Source: Solirubrobacterales bacterium (GTDB lineage Bacteria > Actinomycetota > Thermoleophilia > Solirubrobacterales > Solirubrobacteraceae). From it: a DNA stretch of 64,000 nucleotides. The notes under the pieces are model-generated. The model did not search any database and had not been told where the DNA came from. It saw only the letters and a program-made list of their open reading frames with translations. Positions 8,935 through 17,846 of the stretch are shown here, in pieces. The DNA is taken from NCBI GenBank assembly GCA_027315115.1, contig DAHUYQ010000045.1, positions 1-64,000 of the forward strand, written 5' to 3'. The position numbers were made by a program, and so were the translations under genes. Numbering within the stretch: position 1 is the stretch's first letter; every line of letters begins with the position of its first letter.

Positions 8935-10027
8935 GGATCCTCCTGTCGGGGCGGTCGGCACGGTCGCCGTCGCCGGCGACCGAGGTGGTTTGGCGCGGCC
9001 GCGCAGGCGACCGCGGGACTGAGGATGACGTCGAGCCGGGGAGCAGCGAGGGCACTGCGTGCCCGTTGCGCCCGCCCGGGCGCTCCGGCGGCGCTCCGTC
9101 GCTGCCGGCGCGCACGAGCTCACTCGGCGGCGGGCGCCCGGAGACGTCGTCGGCGAGCCAGTAATAGATGGTCATGAAGACCAGCAGCGACCAGGGCAAC
9201 GACGCCGGCACCCACATGATCCCCGCGGCGAGGTGCTGGTCGTCGATCGCCGAGAGCCCGCCTTCACGCTGCCTCACCGTCGCGTACACCGTGTACCACG
9301 GGCTCGACGAGAAGGCCAGCAGGATCGCGAGCGCCCAGCCCACCAGCATCTGCCCGATCGCGAACGCGACCCGCAGAGGTCCGCTCAGGCGGCTGTGGAA
9401 GGGCGGCGAGTCGATCAGTTGGCCCCATGCCAGCAGACCGAAGGCCAGGAACGTGGCGTGCTCGGCGTAGTGGACGGGCGCGCTGCGCAGCGTCAGGTCG
9501 TAGGCGGCCGGGATGTGCCAGACGATCAGGTCCACCGCCAGCAGCGTGAATGCCACCCATGGCGTGCCGAGCGCGTGCGCCAGCCCGCGCACGGGCGCGG
9601 CGCTCTCGCTGCCAACCACCCAGCGGCCCAGCGAGCGCCGGAAACGCAGCGGAAAGGCCCGCCAGAGCCGCATCCAGGGCGCGGCCAGCATCATCAGCGG
9701 CGGCACCACCATGATCAGCAGCACGTGCTGGCACATGTGCGCCCAGAAGTACTTGTCCGCCATTCCGTCCATCGGCTCCTGCAGCGCGAGCGCGAGGATC
9801 GTCAGGCCACTCGCGAAGGAGAAGGTGCGCCGGCGCTCCAGCCTGCGCCGCTGCTCGCCGATCGTGCCCGCCCGGCAGGCCGCGCGGAAGCGCGCTCCCC
9901 CGAGCCAGTACATCGCGCCCCCCAGCATCCCCAGCATCAACGGCAGGTTGCTGGAGGCGCTGCTTCCCAGCAGGAAGCTCGCGGGCGCGAGCACGGGCAC
10001 GGAGGGGGTTGCCGGCGTGCCCATCAC
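8906..10027 (-). CDS. ctaG: cytochrome c oxidase assembly protein, CtaG (caa3) type
   Basis: Polytopic membrane protein of 373 residues with about seven hydrophobic segments, matching the Bacillus-type CtaG family needed for caa3 oxidase assembly. Conserved features include HMCQHVLLIMVVPPLM and a His-rich WHIPAAYDLTLR segment. The last 70 residues are polar and low in complexity, so the end of the frame may be non-essential. It lies 18 bp after ctaE in the oxidase operon. Confidence 0.88.
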   Translation of the reverse strand: MMGTPATPSVPVLAPASFLLGSSASSNLPLMLGMLGGAMYWLGGARFRAACRAGTIGEQRRRLERRRTFSFASGLTILALALQEPMDGMADKYFWAHMCQHVLLIMVVPPLMMLAAPWMRLWRAFPLRFRRSLGRWVVGSESAAPVRGLAHALGTPWVAFTLLAVDLIVWHIPAAYDLTLRSAPVHYAEHATFLAFGLLAWGQLIDSPPFHSRLSGPLRVAFAIGQMLVGWALAILLAFSSSPWYTVYATVRQREGGLSAIDDQHLAAGIMWVPASLPWSLLVFMTIYYWLADDVSGRPPPSELVRAGSDGAPPERPGGRNGHAVPSLLPGSTSSSVPRSPARPRQTTSVAGDGDRADRPDRRIHAAHPAAHR

Positions 10028-10045
10028 CGCACTCCCGCGCGCCGC

Positions 10046-10705
10046 TTACGCGACGACGTAGAGCAGCAGGAAGGTGACAACCTGGACACCTGCCAGGAAG
10101 TACCAGTAGAACGCGAAGGATCGCGCCTCGACCTGGATGCGGCCGCTGATGGCGCCCTCTCCGCCCGCCGCCCCCGCCACCGAGACGACCGGGCCGGCCG
10201 GCACGTGCCGCGTGCGAAACGAGCCGGTCACCATCGTCTGCAGCCAGTAGATCGAGGTCAGCAGCGCGACGCCGCCGTAGAACCCGGTCCACGCCACGAA
10301 CACGCTTGCGTAGGGACCGCTGCCGGGCGTGAAGGGCAGCGAGGCCCACTGGTAGCACTGGACGCCGAGCGCCGCGTAGATCAGCAGCAGGCTGATCGCG
10401 GCCGGCCCCCGCCAGGCCCCCTCGCCGCGCCGGCGCAACGCGTCCACGGCGACGCCGGTCAGCAGCGCGCTCACCAGCACGCACGCGAGCACTCCGATTC
10501 CTGTGCCCGTCGGCACTTTCACCGAGGATGGGCGCCACACCGCGCCGGCGTCGCGCTCCTTCAGGTAGACGTAGGCGAAGAGGAAGGCTCCGAAGAAGGA
10601 GACCATCGCCGCGCTCAGCAGTCGCACGCCGACGTTGATGTTGCGTGCCATCACCTCCGGCGGCTCGGCCTCGTAGCCCGCCGTCTGAAAGCCCATCTCC
10701 TGCAT
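10046..10705 (-). CDS. ctaE: heme-copper oxidase subunit III
   Basis: Subunit III of the aa3/caa3 oxidase, about 219 residues with five or six membrane helices. Family features are the N-terminal helix VRLLSAAMVSFFGAFLFAYV and the C-terminal SFAFYWYFLAGVQVVTFLLLY. The ATG at 10705 lies four bases after the ctaD stop codon and is preferred; an ATG at 10738 would overlap ctaD by 29 bp. A small polar, Gly-rich loop separates the last two helices. Confidence 0.9.
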   Translation of the reverse strand: MQEMGFQTAGYEAEPPEVMARNINVGVRLLSAAMVSFFGAFLFAYVYLKERDAGAVWRPSSVKVPTGTGIGVLACVLVSALLTGVAVDALRRRGEGAWRGPAAISLLLIYAALGVQCYQWASLPFTPGSGPYASVFVAWTGFYGGVALLTSIYWLQTMVTGSFRTRHVPAGPVVSVAGAAGGEGAISGRIQVEARSFAFYWYFLAGVQVVTFLLLYVVA

Positions 10706-10709
10706 CGGA

Positions 10710-12626
10710 TCAGCCACCGGCCGCCACCACCTCTGCATGACTTGGATTCAGGTTTGCCACCAGCGGCGCCTCGGGCGTCCCGTATTCGTAGGGGGACGCG
10801 TTGATCACCGGCACGCGCTCGAAGTTGTCGACCGGGATCGGCGTGGGAAGCTGCCACTCGATGCCCTTCGAGTGCCACGGGTTGGCCTCGGGTCTGCGCC
10901 GCTCGAAGAAGCACGAGTAGACCACGTTGACCACGAAGACCGCGAAGGAGAGACCGATCATGTAGGCGGCGGCGGTGACCCAGTCGTTCAGCCACTGGAG
11001 GCTGGGAGAGTAGGCCGATACGCGGCGCGGCTGGCCGAGCATCCCGACCGCGAAGAGCGGGAAGAAGGTGAGGTTGAAGAAGATGAAGAAGAGCCAGAAC
11101 TGGAGCTTGCCCAGCTTTTCGTTGAGGTGGACGCCGAACATCTTCGGGAACCAGTAGAAGAGCCCGCCGAAGAAGGCGAAGACCAGTCCGCCCATGATCG
11201 TGTAGTGGAAGTGCGCCATCACGAAGAAGCTGCCGTGCGTGCTCACGTCACTCGGAGCGTCGGAGAGGAACACGCCCGAGGCGCCGCCGATGAAGAAGTT
11301 GAAGAACAGCGCCAGCGCGAACAGCATCGGCACGCTGAAGCGGATTTTTCCTCGAAACAACGTGCCCATCGCGTTCAGGAACACGAGCGCCGTGGGGATC
11401 GATATGAGCTCGGTGGTGAACATGAAGAAGGGCCGCAGGTCCGGGTTGATGCCACTCACGAAGAGGTGGTGCTGCCAGACGAAGAAGCTCAGGAGCGCCA
11501 CGCCCATCAGGCCCGCGACGGCCAGCCGGTATCCCCACAGCGGCTTGCGCGAGAAGACGGGCAGGATTTCCAGCACCAACCCGAAGCCGGGCAGCGCCAG
11601 GATGTAGACCTCGGGGTGCCCGAAGAACCAGAACAGGTTCTCGTAGAGGAAGGGCGAGCCGCCTGAGAAGGGCATGAAGAACGTGGTGCCCACGACCCGG
11701 TCCAGCAGCACCAGCGACATGCCGGCGATCAGCACCGGCGCCGCCAGAAGCTGCAGGAAGGCGGTCGCGATCACAGACCACACGAAGATCGGCAGCCGCG
11801 TCCAGGTCATGCCGGGCGCGCGCATCGTGTAGACGGTCACGAGCATGTTGAAGCCGACCAGCGCCATCGAGATCCCGATCAGCGCGAAGGAGATCAGGTA
11901 GCAGTCCATGCCGAGCTTCGCCTGCACGGAGAGGTTGGCGTAGCCGGTCCACCCGGTCGGGAAGCCCTTGGCGCCAACGGCCGCCAGCAGCACGACGCCC
12001 GCGACGGGCAGCAGCCAGAAGCTCAGCGCCTCTATGCGCGGGAAGGCCATCCGCTTGGCGCCGACCATCACCGGCACGAAGTAGTTGCCGAACGGCCCCA
12101 GCACCATCGAGGTCGTCATCATCATCATCATCGTGCCGTGCAGGCCGACCAGCGTGATGTAGTTGTCCGCTGACCAGAAGTGCTCGGTGGGATAGAGGAG
12201 CTGGGTGCGGATCAGCATCGCGTTCAGGCCCGCGACCAGGAAGAAGAACAGCACGCCCCAGAGGTATTGGATGCCGACCACCTTGTGGTCGGTGCAGAGC
12301 GTGAAGTAGCGGGCGATGCCCTTCTCCTCCTTCTCGCGCAGCGTCGGCGCTGCGCCGGTCAGGCGCGCGATCGGGTAGTTCAGGAAGCCCATCCCGACCA
12401 GGAAGCCGACGATCCCGAGCAGGATCCCGCAGACGAATTCGATGTCGTTCTGGTTGGTTTCGGTTTGAGCCGGAATCCCTTTGCTGAGCACGTGCCCGAT
12501 CACCAGCGCACCGATCAGGTAGCCGCCGATCCCGAGCACGATCCCGGTGAAGACGTTGAAGCGACCGAGCCCGCGCCACCACGGCTCGCGCACTGGCCCG
12601 GCTGCCGGGATCGCTGCGGCGCTCAT
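10710..12626 (-). CDS. ctaD: cytochrome c oxidase subunit I
   Basis: Catalytic subunit of about 638 residues. The ligand motifs are present: GLHGTMMM (low-spin heme His), WFFGHPEVYILALPG (CuB His plus the cross-linked Tyr), WQHHLF (CuB His pair) and AHFHYTIMGG (heme a3 and heme a His). The N terminus adds about 95 residues with two extra hydrophobic segments (VFTGIVLGIGGYLIGALVIG and GILLGIVGFLVGMGFL) before the usual first helix. The ATG at 12626 has AAGGAGT upstream; an ATG at 12674 lacks support. The enzyme reduces O2 to water and pumps protons. Confidence 0.96.
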   Translation of the reverse strand: MSAAAIPAAGPVREPWWRGLGRFNVFTGIVLGIGGYLIGALVIGHVLSKGIPAQTETNQNDIEFVCGILLGIVGFLVGMGFLNYPIARLTGAAPTLREKEEKGIARYFTLCTDHKVVGIQYLWGVLFFFLVAGLNAMLIRTQLLYPTEHFWSADNYITLVGLHGTMMMMMTTSMVLGPFGNYFVPVMVGAKRMAFPRIEALSFWLLPVAGVVLLAAVGAKGFPTGWTGYANLSVQAKLGMDCYLISFALIGISMALVGFNMLVTVYTMRAPGMTWTRLPIFVWSVIATAFLQLLAAPVLIAGMSLVLLDRVVGTTFFMPFSGGSPFLYENLFWFFGHPEVYILALPGFGLVLEILPVFSRKPLWGYRLAVAGLMGVALLSFFVWQHHLFVSGINPDLRPFFMFTTELISIPTALVFLNAMGTLFRGKIRFSVPMLFALALFFNFFIGGASGVFLSDAPSDVSTHGSFFVMAHFHYTIMGGLVFAFFGGLFYWFPKMFGVHLNEKLGKLQFWLFFIFFNLTFFPLFAVGMLGQPRRVSAYSPSLQWLNDWVTAAAYMIGLSFAVFVVNVVYSCFFERRRPEANPWHSKGIEWQLPTPIPVDNFERVPVINASPYEYGTPEAPLVANLNPSHAEVVAAGG

Positions 12627-12642
12627 CTGCTCACACTCCTTT

Positions 12643-13518
12643 TCATTCGGCCCGGTAGGTCGGTTCGGGGGCATAGGTCGGCTTGTATGCCGGCAGGTAG
12701 TGCTGGATCGGCGCCCACTTTTCGCGCTCGTGGGCGATCCAGGCGCGGAACGCGGCCGGCGAGACGACGCGCAGACGCGAGGTCATGTGGCCGTGCCAGA
12801 GCCCGCAGAGCTCGGCGCAGCGGACCGTCGAGGATTCCTCGCGCACCGGCTTGACGAACGCCACGTTGGCGTTGCCGGGAACGGCGTCCGCCTTCACCGC
12901 CAGGTGCACCGCCCAGAAGGAGTGGATCACGTCGATCGAGGTGACCGAGAACCTCACCTCCTGACCGACCGGCAGCACCAGTTCGGTGGTCTCCACCCCG
13001 CCGAAGGTGGGATAGCGGTAGGTCCAGGTCCACTGCTGCCCGATCACCTGCACCGGCAACGCGCTGCTGGCGTTCGCCGGCAGCGCGACCGAGATCGGGG
13101 CGGAGCCCAGGCCACCGCCCGCGCCTTCCTCGCCCGGGAAGAGCTCGTATGCGCCCCATGCGGCCAGGAGCAGCACGATGACGAACGTCGTTGCGATCCA
13201 GAGCACCATCACGCGCGTCTGGCCTCTGATCGCCGGCCCGTCGGTGAGCGCGTCCGCCTCGTCCTTGCCGCGGAACATGATCAGCGCGTTGATGAAGTAG
13301 AGCAGCAGGCCGATCATGATCGGCACCACGATCGCGACCATCACCGTGTTGTCCTGCTGCTGGCCGTGAGCGGCGTCGCTGGCCGACCCCGGCGGCAGCA
13401 GCGGCCCGACGAAGATCACCACCAGCGGGGTGGCGACCACGCTCAGGACCAGCCACAGCCAGGCGATGCGCCGCAGCTCGGGCGGCACTTTCAGGCCCCC
13501 CTCTCCGCCCGTGCTCAT
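12643..13518 (-). CDS. ctaC: cytochrome c oxidase subunit II (CuA)
   Basis: 291-residue subunit II. Three hydrophobic segments precede the periplasmic CuA domain, one more than the usual two; the first (IAWLWLVLSVVATPLVVIF) may be an added anchor. The CuA ligands are complete: the His in VIHSFW and CAELCGLWHGHM (CxxxCxxxHxxM). No cytochrome c domain is fused at the C terminus. The ATG overlaps the TGA of the upstream cupredoxin gene (ATGA), so the two are translationally coupled. Confidence 0.94.
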   Translation of the reverse strand: MSTGGEGGLKVPPELRRIAWLWLVLSVVATPLVVIFVGPLLPPGSASDAAHGQQQDNTVMVAIVVPIMIGLLLYFINALIMFRGKDEADALTDGPAIRGQTRVMVLWIATTFVIVLLLAAWGAYELFPGEEGAGGGLGSAPISVALPANASSALPVQVIGQQWTWTYRYPTFGGVETTELVLPVGQEVRFSVTSIDVIHSFWAVHLAVKADAVPGNANVAFVKPVREESSTVRCAELCGLWHGHMTSRLRVVSPAAFRAWIAHEREKWAPIQHYLPAYKPTYAPEPTYRAE

Positions 13519-14183
13519 GAGCTCTGCACTTCCAGCTCGCCGTCCATGTAGCCGATCGACTGCATCGGCCCGCCGAACCCGAAGATGAACCCGGCCGCGC
13601 AGGGCACGAAGCACTGCCAGCGGTACTTGCCGGGGCCGCGCGTGCGGAAGGTGAATGTGATCGTGTTGTGCGCCTCGGCGAGGGTGCAGGGAGCGTTGGA
13701 GCACTGGTTCGGCGCTTCTTCGTCGACGCCCGGAAGCGGCACGCTCACACCCAGCTCAGGGATCGCGAACGTGTGCGAGGCCAGTTCGGGGTTGAGCACC
13801 TTCACCGGCTTGCCGTTGACGTACATCACGCCTCCGACCACGCCGCGCGGCTGCCCCCAGAGCGGGTTGCGCAGCCCGGTCGCGGAGTCGTACTGGTAGA
13901 CGGTCACGTGGACCAGCGAGTAGGCGGGCACCCGCAGGATCGTGGAGTGCACCCATTTGTGGCCGGGAGTCCTCGCGTAGTAGGAGACCCAGAAGCTGTT
14001 TTCGCCGTGCCCGACTTCGGCGACCGTCTGCAGTTCCAGCGCCGCCACCCGGCGGCCGATCACTGCCGCCTGCACCGGCGGCGGGGACGCCTCCAGGAAG
14101 AGGGCGACGTAGAGACCGATCGCGACGCCACCGCCCACGACCAGCACAGCCGCCAGCAATGCGCCCAACCGCCTGGCCGACAT
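13515..14183 (-). CDS. membrane-anchored cupredoxin-like protein heading the oxidase operon
   Basis: 222-residue protein with one N-terminal membrane anchor and an extracellular beta-rich domain. Its end, YRWQCFVPCAAGFIFGFGG, resembles the copper-loop region of CuA/cupredoxin domains: two Cys three residues apart, but no following HxxM. Another Cys pair (NQCSNAPC) precedes it. The ATG at 14183 has AAGGAGG upstream and its stop overlaps ctaC. The operon order suggests electron entry or copper delivery to the oxidase. Whether it binds copper is unclear because the standard ligand set is incomplete. Confidence 0.7.
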   Translation of the reverse strand: MSARRLGALLAAVLVVGGGVAIGLYVALFLEASPPPVQAAVIGRRVAALELQTVAEVGHGENSFWVSYYARTPGHKWVHSTILRVPAYSLVHVTVYQYDSATGLRNPLWGQPRGVVGGVMYVNGKPVKVLNPELASHTFAIPELGVSVPLPGVDEEAPNQCSNAPCTLAEAHNTITFTFRTRGPGKYRWQCFVPCAAGFIFGFGGPMQSIGYMDGELEVQSS

Positions 14184-14300
14184 TCGCCCGCGCCTCCTTC
14201 CAGTGTCGTTTTGACCCGAAGCCGGCCGGGAGCCGCCTTCTCGGCCCATTAGCTACCACTGCCACAAGGCGGCGTCAACCCACAGATAAGCGCCGACGAA

Positions 14301-14326
14301 GCAGAGGTCATGCCAATGACCTCTGC
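14301..14326. terminator. perfect 10-bp hairpin between fab and cox operons
   Basis: GCAGAGGTCA, a 6-base loop TGCCAA, and TGACCTCTGC form a perfect stem. It sits after the lipoprotein stop (minus strand) and about 120 bp before the cupredoxin start. It may terminate the fab operon or act as an operator for the oxidase operon. The inner 15 bases (14306-14320) recur exactly at 37148-37162. No T-run follows. Confidence 0.5.
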
Positions 14327-14399
14327 GAGGAAATGCTGGTACGGAAAGCGACGCAACTGTGGAAAAGCCCAGACCCGCGCGTCCGGCCCGATTCTCACA

Positions 14400-14954
14400 T
14401 CAGCGCAGCCAGCGAGCCTGTGGCAGGCGACCCGAGCCGACTCGCAGCACAGCCCACATGCCCGCGGCCGCTTCCCAGGTGCCGCGCGCCCGCGTGAGAC
14501 CCACGATCCGGTAACGGCCCGGCCTGGTGAACGTGACGGTGAAGCTCGCACGCTGCGCGGTCGCCATGCCGTCCGCGGGGTGCGCGACGTAGGCCACGCC
14601 GGGCTGCGGCGCCGCGGTGCCCGGAGCGGGCGCCAGCCCGCACGCAAAGCGAGCGGTCTTCAGTCTGTTCTCACACTCGAAGGTTGCCCTCCATCCGACC
14701 GGCACGGTGAACAGCAGGCCGCCCTTCCTGGCCCCGTCGACGTCCAGCATCGAGGCTTCGTGGCCGTAGCCCAGCACGACCTTGACGCGCACCGTGCGCG
14801 CCGAGGCATCCACGCTCAGGAAGCGCTGCGCCGAGGGGCGCGGCAAGGTGCCGGGGGCGCCGGAGGATCCGCAGCCGGCGAGCCACAGCGCGGCGAGCGC
14901 CGCCGCCACGAGGGCGTCAGGCAGACGATTTCGAGCTCTCCTGATCTCAGGCAC
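14400..14954 (-). CDS. putative lipoprotein, last gene of the fab operon
   Basis: 184 residues beginning with a basic n-region, a hydrophobic core and the lipobox ALWLAGC, so export and lipidation are likely. The mature part is predicted beta-rich (TVRVKVVLGYG, GLLFTVPVGWRATFEC, ASFTVTFTRPGRYRIVGL). That layout recalls cupredoxin- or sulfocyanin-like folds, but the copper ligands are absent. It follows fabI by 23 bp in the same direction, probably in the same transcript. Function unknown. Confidence 0.65.
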   Translation of the reverse strand: MPEIRRARNRLPDALVAAALAALWLAGCGSSGAPGTLPRPSAQRFLSVDASARTVRVKVVLGYGHEASMLDVDGARKGGLLFTVPVGWRATFECENRLKTARFACGLAPAPGTAAPQPGVAYVAHPADGMATAQRASFTVTFTRPGRYRIVGLTRARGTWEAAAGMWAVLRVGSGRLPQARWLR

Positions 14955-14977
14955 CGCATCCTCGGCGGCGCCCCTGC

Positions 14978-15781
14978 CTATCGCTTTCCGATCCCTGCCC
15001 TGCTCGGCATCGGAGCGCCCATCGCATGGTAGCCGCCGTCCACGTGCAGGATCTCCCCCGTAATCCGGCGCGCCATCGGAGAGAGCAGGAAGCAGCAGGC
15101 GTCCGCGACCGGCGTGGGGTCGCTCGCGTCCCAGGCCATCGGCGCGACCTGCGACCAGGCAGCCGCGAGGTCGCTGAAGCCGGGGATGCCGCCGGCGGCC
15201 AGCGTCTCCACCGGCCCGGCCGAGACCAGGTTGACGCGGATCTCCTTGGTGCCCAGGTCGCGCGCGAGGTAGCGCGAGACGGCCTCCAGGGCCGCCTTGG
15301 CGACCCCCATCCAGTCATAGGCGGGCCAGGCCACCCCTCCGTCGAAGTCCAGCCCCACCACGCCCGCGCCGTCGGGAGCCGCCTCCAGCAGCGGAAGCAG
15401 CGCCTCCACGAGCGCCTTCAGCGAGTAGGCGCTGGTCTCGTACGCGGAGATCGCGCTCTGCCGCGGCGCCTGCAGGAAGGCTCCGCCGAGCGCGTCCAGC
15501 GGCGCGTGCGCGATCGCGTGCAGGACGCCGTCCAGGCCACCGAGGCGCCCGGCGACCTCGTCCGCGAGGCCGGCGAGGTTCTCCGAGCTGTTGACGTCGA
15601 GCTCGATCACCTCCGCGGGCCTGGCAAGCTGCGCGGCGGCCCGCTCGGTCATCCTGCGGGTGCGGCCAAAGCCGCTCAGCAGGACCTCCGCTCCGAGCTC
15701 CTGCGCCCGCTCCGCGGTCGCGAACGCGATCGAGTGGCGGTTCAGCACGCCGGTTATCAGCAGACGTCGCCCGGACAGCAT
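14978..15781 (-). CDS. fabI: enoyl-ACP reductase (FabI type)
   Basis: 267 residues, NAD(P)H-dependent reductase completing each fatty-acid elongation cycle. Seen: the N-terminal TGVLNRHSIAFA motif, in which FabI replaces the usual SDR GxxxGxG; the catalytic Y-x6-K (YDWMGVAK); and a C-terminal ITGEILHVDGGYHAMG. The ATG at 15781 forms TGATG with the maoC stop; a GTG one codon earlier is possible. Tyr and Lys are intact, so an active enzyme is expected. Confidence 0.93.
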   Translation of the reverse strand: MLSGRRLLITGVLNRHSIAFATAERAQELGAEVLLSGFGRTRRMTERAAAQLARPAEVIELDVNSSENLAGLADEVAGRLGGLDGVLHAIAHAPLDALGGAFLQAPRQSAISAYETSAYSLKALVEALLPLLEAAPDGAGVVGLDFDGGVAWPAYDWMGVAKAALEAVSRYLARDLGTKEIRVNLVSAGPVETLAAGGIPGFSDLAAAWSQVAPMAWDASDPTPVADACCFLLSPMARRITGEILHVDGGYHAMGAPMPSRAGIGKR

Positions 15782-16335
15782 CACATCGGCACCGACACCG
15801 AAGGCGGCGTGTGCACCGAGTCGGGAATCGCCTCACGCCAGTACGCGGCCTGCTCGCCTTCGGCGGCCCACAGCACCTGCACGCTGCCGCGTGCCACAAG
15901 CGCGCCCTCCCCGTTTCGGATCGCCAGCGCGAGATCGACCAGCCCCGCGCTGTGGTCCACGGGCCGCAGCCCCGTCACCTGCGCGGTGACCGCGATGCTC
16001 TCGCCGAACCGCACGGGCCGCTTGAAGACGGTCTCTCCCACCCTGCGCAGCGCCCGCACGCGTTCGGGCTGCAGCGGCACCAGCCCCACCGCCAGCGAGA
16101 GGATCAGCATCCCGTGGGCGATCCGCTCCCCGAAGGAGCTGCCGGCCGCCCAGCCCGCATCCCAGTGCTGAGGGTGCCAGTCGCCGGTTAGCGCGCAGAA
16201 GGCGACCACGTCCGCCTCGCGCACCTCGCGGCAGTCGCTCTGGAAGCTCTGCCCCTCCCGCAGTCGCTCGAAGGGGGCCGACCAGATGAGCTGCTGGGAG
16301 TCGTCCGGCATCTCAGGCTGCGAGTCGTGCGGCAT
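15781..16335 (-). CDS. MaoC-like hydratase/dehydratase in the fab operon
   Basis: 184-residue single hot-dog-domain protein with the R-hydratase signature: ALTGDWHPQHWDA followed by FGERIAHGML. Asp52 and His57 are the likely catalytic pair. No FabZ or FabA is encoded in this operon, so this protein may provide the 3-hydroxyacyl-ACP dehydratase step; that is an inference from context. It is coupled on both sides by TGATG overlaps. About 20 polar residues precede the domain, and a second ATG at codon 9 is an alternative start. Confidence 0.85.
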   Translation of the reverse strand: MPHDSQPEMPDDSQQLIWSAPFERLREGQSFQSDCREVREADVVAFCALTGDWHPQHWDAGWAAGSSFGERIAHGMLILSLAVGLVPLQPERVRALRRVGETVFKRPVRFGESIAVTAQVTGLRPVDHSAGLVDLALAIRNGEGALVARGSVQVLWAAEGEQAAYWREAIPDSVHTPPSVSVPM

Positions 16336-17846
16336 CAGAGCGGGATGTTGCGGATCGGCGCTGCCGGGACCTGCACGTCGCGCAGCATCTCCAGCGTGGC
16401 GGCGATCCGCTGCCGGGTCTGCTCGGGTTCGATCACTTCGTCGATGAAGCCCTCGGCGCCGGCGCTCTCCACGTGCAGGTGCTCTTCGGCGTAGGCGTCG
16501 GCCAGGCGGCTGCGCTCGGCGGGCCCGTCCGGCGCCGCCTCGATCTGGCGGCGGTTGAGGATCCCGACAGCCTGCCCGGCGCCCATCACGCCCAGTTCGG
16601 CGCCGTGCCAGGCGAAGACGTGGTCGGCGCCCAGCGCCTTTGAGTTCATCGCGATGAACGCGCCCCCGAACGCCTTGCGCAGCACGACCGTGACGCTCGG
16701 GACCGTGCACTCCGCGAAGGCGTGGACGAGCTTCGCGCCGTGGCGGATCACGCCCTCGCGCTCCTGGCCAGAGCCGGGCAGGAAGCCGGGCGTGTCCACG
16801 AGCACCACCAGCGGCAGCCCGAACGCGTTGCATGTGCGCACGAAGCGAGCGGCCTTCTGCGCGGAGTCGACGTCCAGCACGCCGCCGAGGTGGCGCGGCT
16901 GGTTTGCCAGCACGCCGACCGGGCGACCCTCGATTCGCGCGAGCGCGCACACGACGTTGCGCGCGAACTTGGGCGATATCTCGAGCATCTTCCCGGAGTC
17001 GACAATCGAAGAGATGGCCCGGCGAACGTCATACACCTTGCGTTGCTCGGATGGCACGGTTGCGCCCGGCGAGCCCGGGCTGGGTGGAGCGGCGGCCCGC
17101 AGCGGCGCGGGGGCCTCCCGGTGCTGGGGCAGATGGTCGAGCAGCTCGCGAGCCAGCCCGGCGGCCGCGCGCGCGCTCGGAGCGGTCAGGTGACACACGC
17201 CGTTTCGCTCGTGCACGCGCTGGCCGCCCAGCGCGAATGTGTCGATCTGCTCGCCCGTCACCTCGGCGACCACGGCGGGACCGGTGAGGAACATCGCCGC
17301 CTCCGCGGTCATGATCACGAAGTCGGTGAGCGCCGGGCCGTAGCAGGCGCCGCCGGCGGATGGGCCGCACAGGATCGAGATCTGCGGCACCAGGCCGGAG
17401 AGCATCACGTGCTCGCGGAAGATCGCCCCGTAGCCGGAGAGCGCCGCCAGGCCCTCCTGCATCCGCGCGCCGGCCGACTCGATGAAGCCGATCACCGGCA
17501 CGCGCGCGCGGCCTGCCAGGCGCAGCACTTCCACGATCGACTCGGCGTGCGCCTCGCCCAGCGACCCGCCGGCGAAGCTGCCGTCCTGGGCGTAGCAGTA
17601 GACCGGGCGCCCGTTGACGCGCCCGTGCGCGGTCAGCACCCCATCGCCGGGCCGCGCGCGCTCCCCCATCCGGCGTGAGAGCACGCGCGCACGCAGCGGC
17701 TGCAGGGTGCCCGGGTCCAGCAGCGCCTCCAGGCGCTCGCGCGGGCTCAGACGCTCTTCGCGATGCTCGACGGCGGCTGGGACCTCCGCTGCGGCGCGGA
17801 CCTCCGGGCGGAGCAGATTCGGTGCACTCTGTGTCGCAGGGCTCAT
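16335..17846 (-). CDS. acyl-CoA carboxylase carboxyltransferase (beta) subunit
   Basis: Biotin-dependent carboxyltransferase of about 503 residues, PccB/AccD-like. Visible are GFIESAGARMQEG and CGPSAGGACYGPALTDFVIM in the N half, then VDTPGFLPGSGQEREGVIRHGAKL and RKAFGGAFIAMNSK in the C half; these are the two crotonase-like acyl-CoA and carboxybiotin sites. A Pro/Ala-rich linker joins the halves. Within a fab operon it most likely makes malonyl-CoA. The biotin carboxylase and BCCP subunits are not nearby. The ATG at 17846 overlaps the fabF TGA (ATGA). Confidence 0.9.
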   Translation of the reverse strand: MSPATQSAPNLLRPEVRAAAEVPAAVEHREERLSPRERLEALLDPGTLQPLRARVLSRRMGERARPGDGVLTAHGRVNGRPVYCYAQDGSFAGGSLGEAHAESIVEVLRLAGRARVPVIGFIESAGARMQEGLAALSGYGAIFREHVMLSGLVPQISILCGPSAGGACYGPALTDFVIMTAEAAMFLTGPAVVAEVTGEQIDTFALGGQRVHERNGVCHLTAPSARAAAGLARELLDHLPQHREAPAPLRAAAPPSPGSPGATVPSEQRKVYDVRRAISSIVDSGKMLEISPKFARNVVCALARIEGRPVGVLANQPRHLGGVLDVDSAQKAARFVRTCNAFGLPLVVLVDTPGFLPGSGQEREGVIRHGAKLVHAFAECTVPSVTVVLRKAFGGAFIAMNSKALGADHVFAWHGAELGVMGAGQAVGILNRRQIEAAPDGPAERSRLADAYAEEHLHVESAGAEGFIDEVIEPEQTRQRIAATLEMLRDVQVPAAPIRNIPL

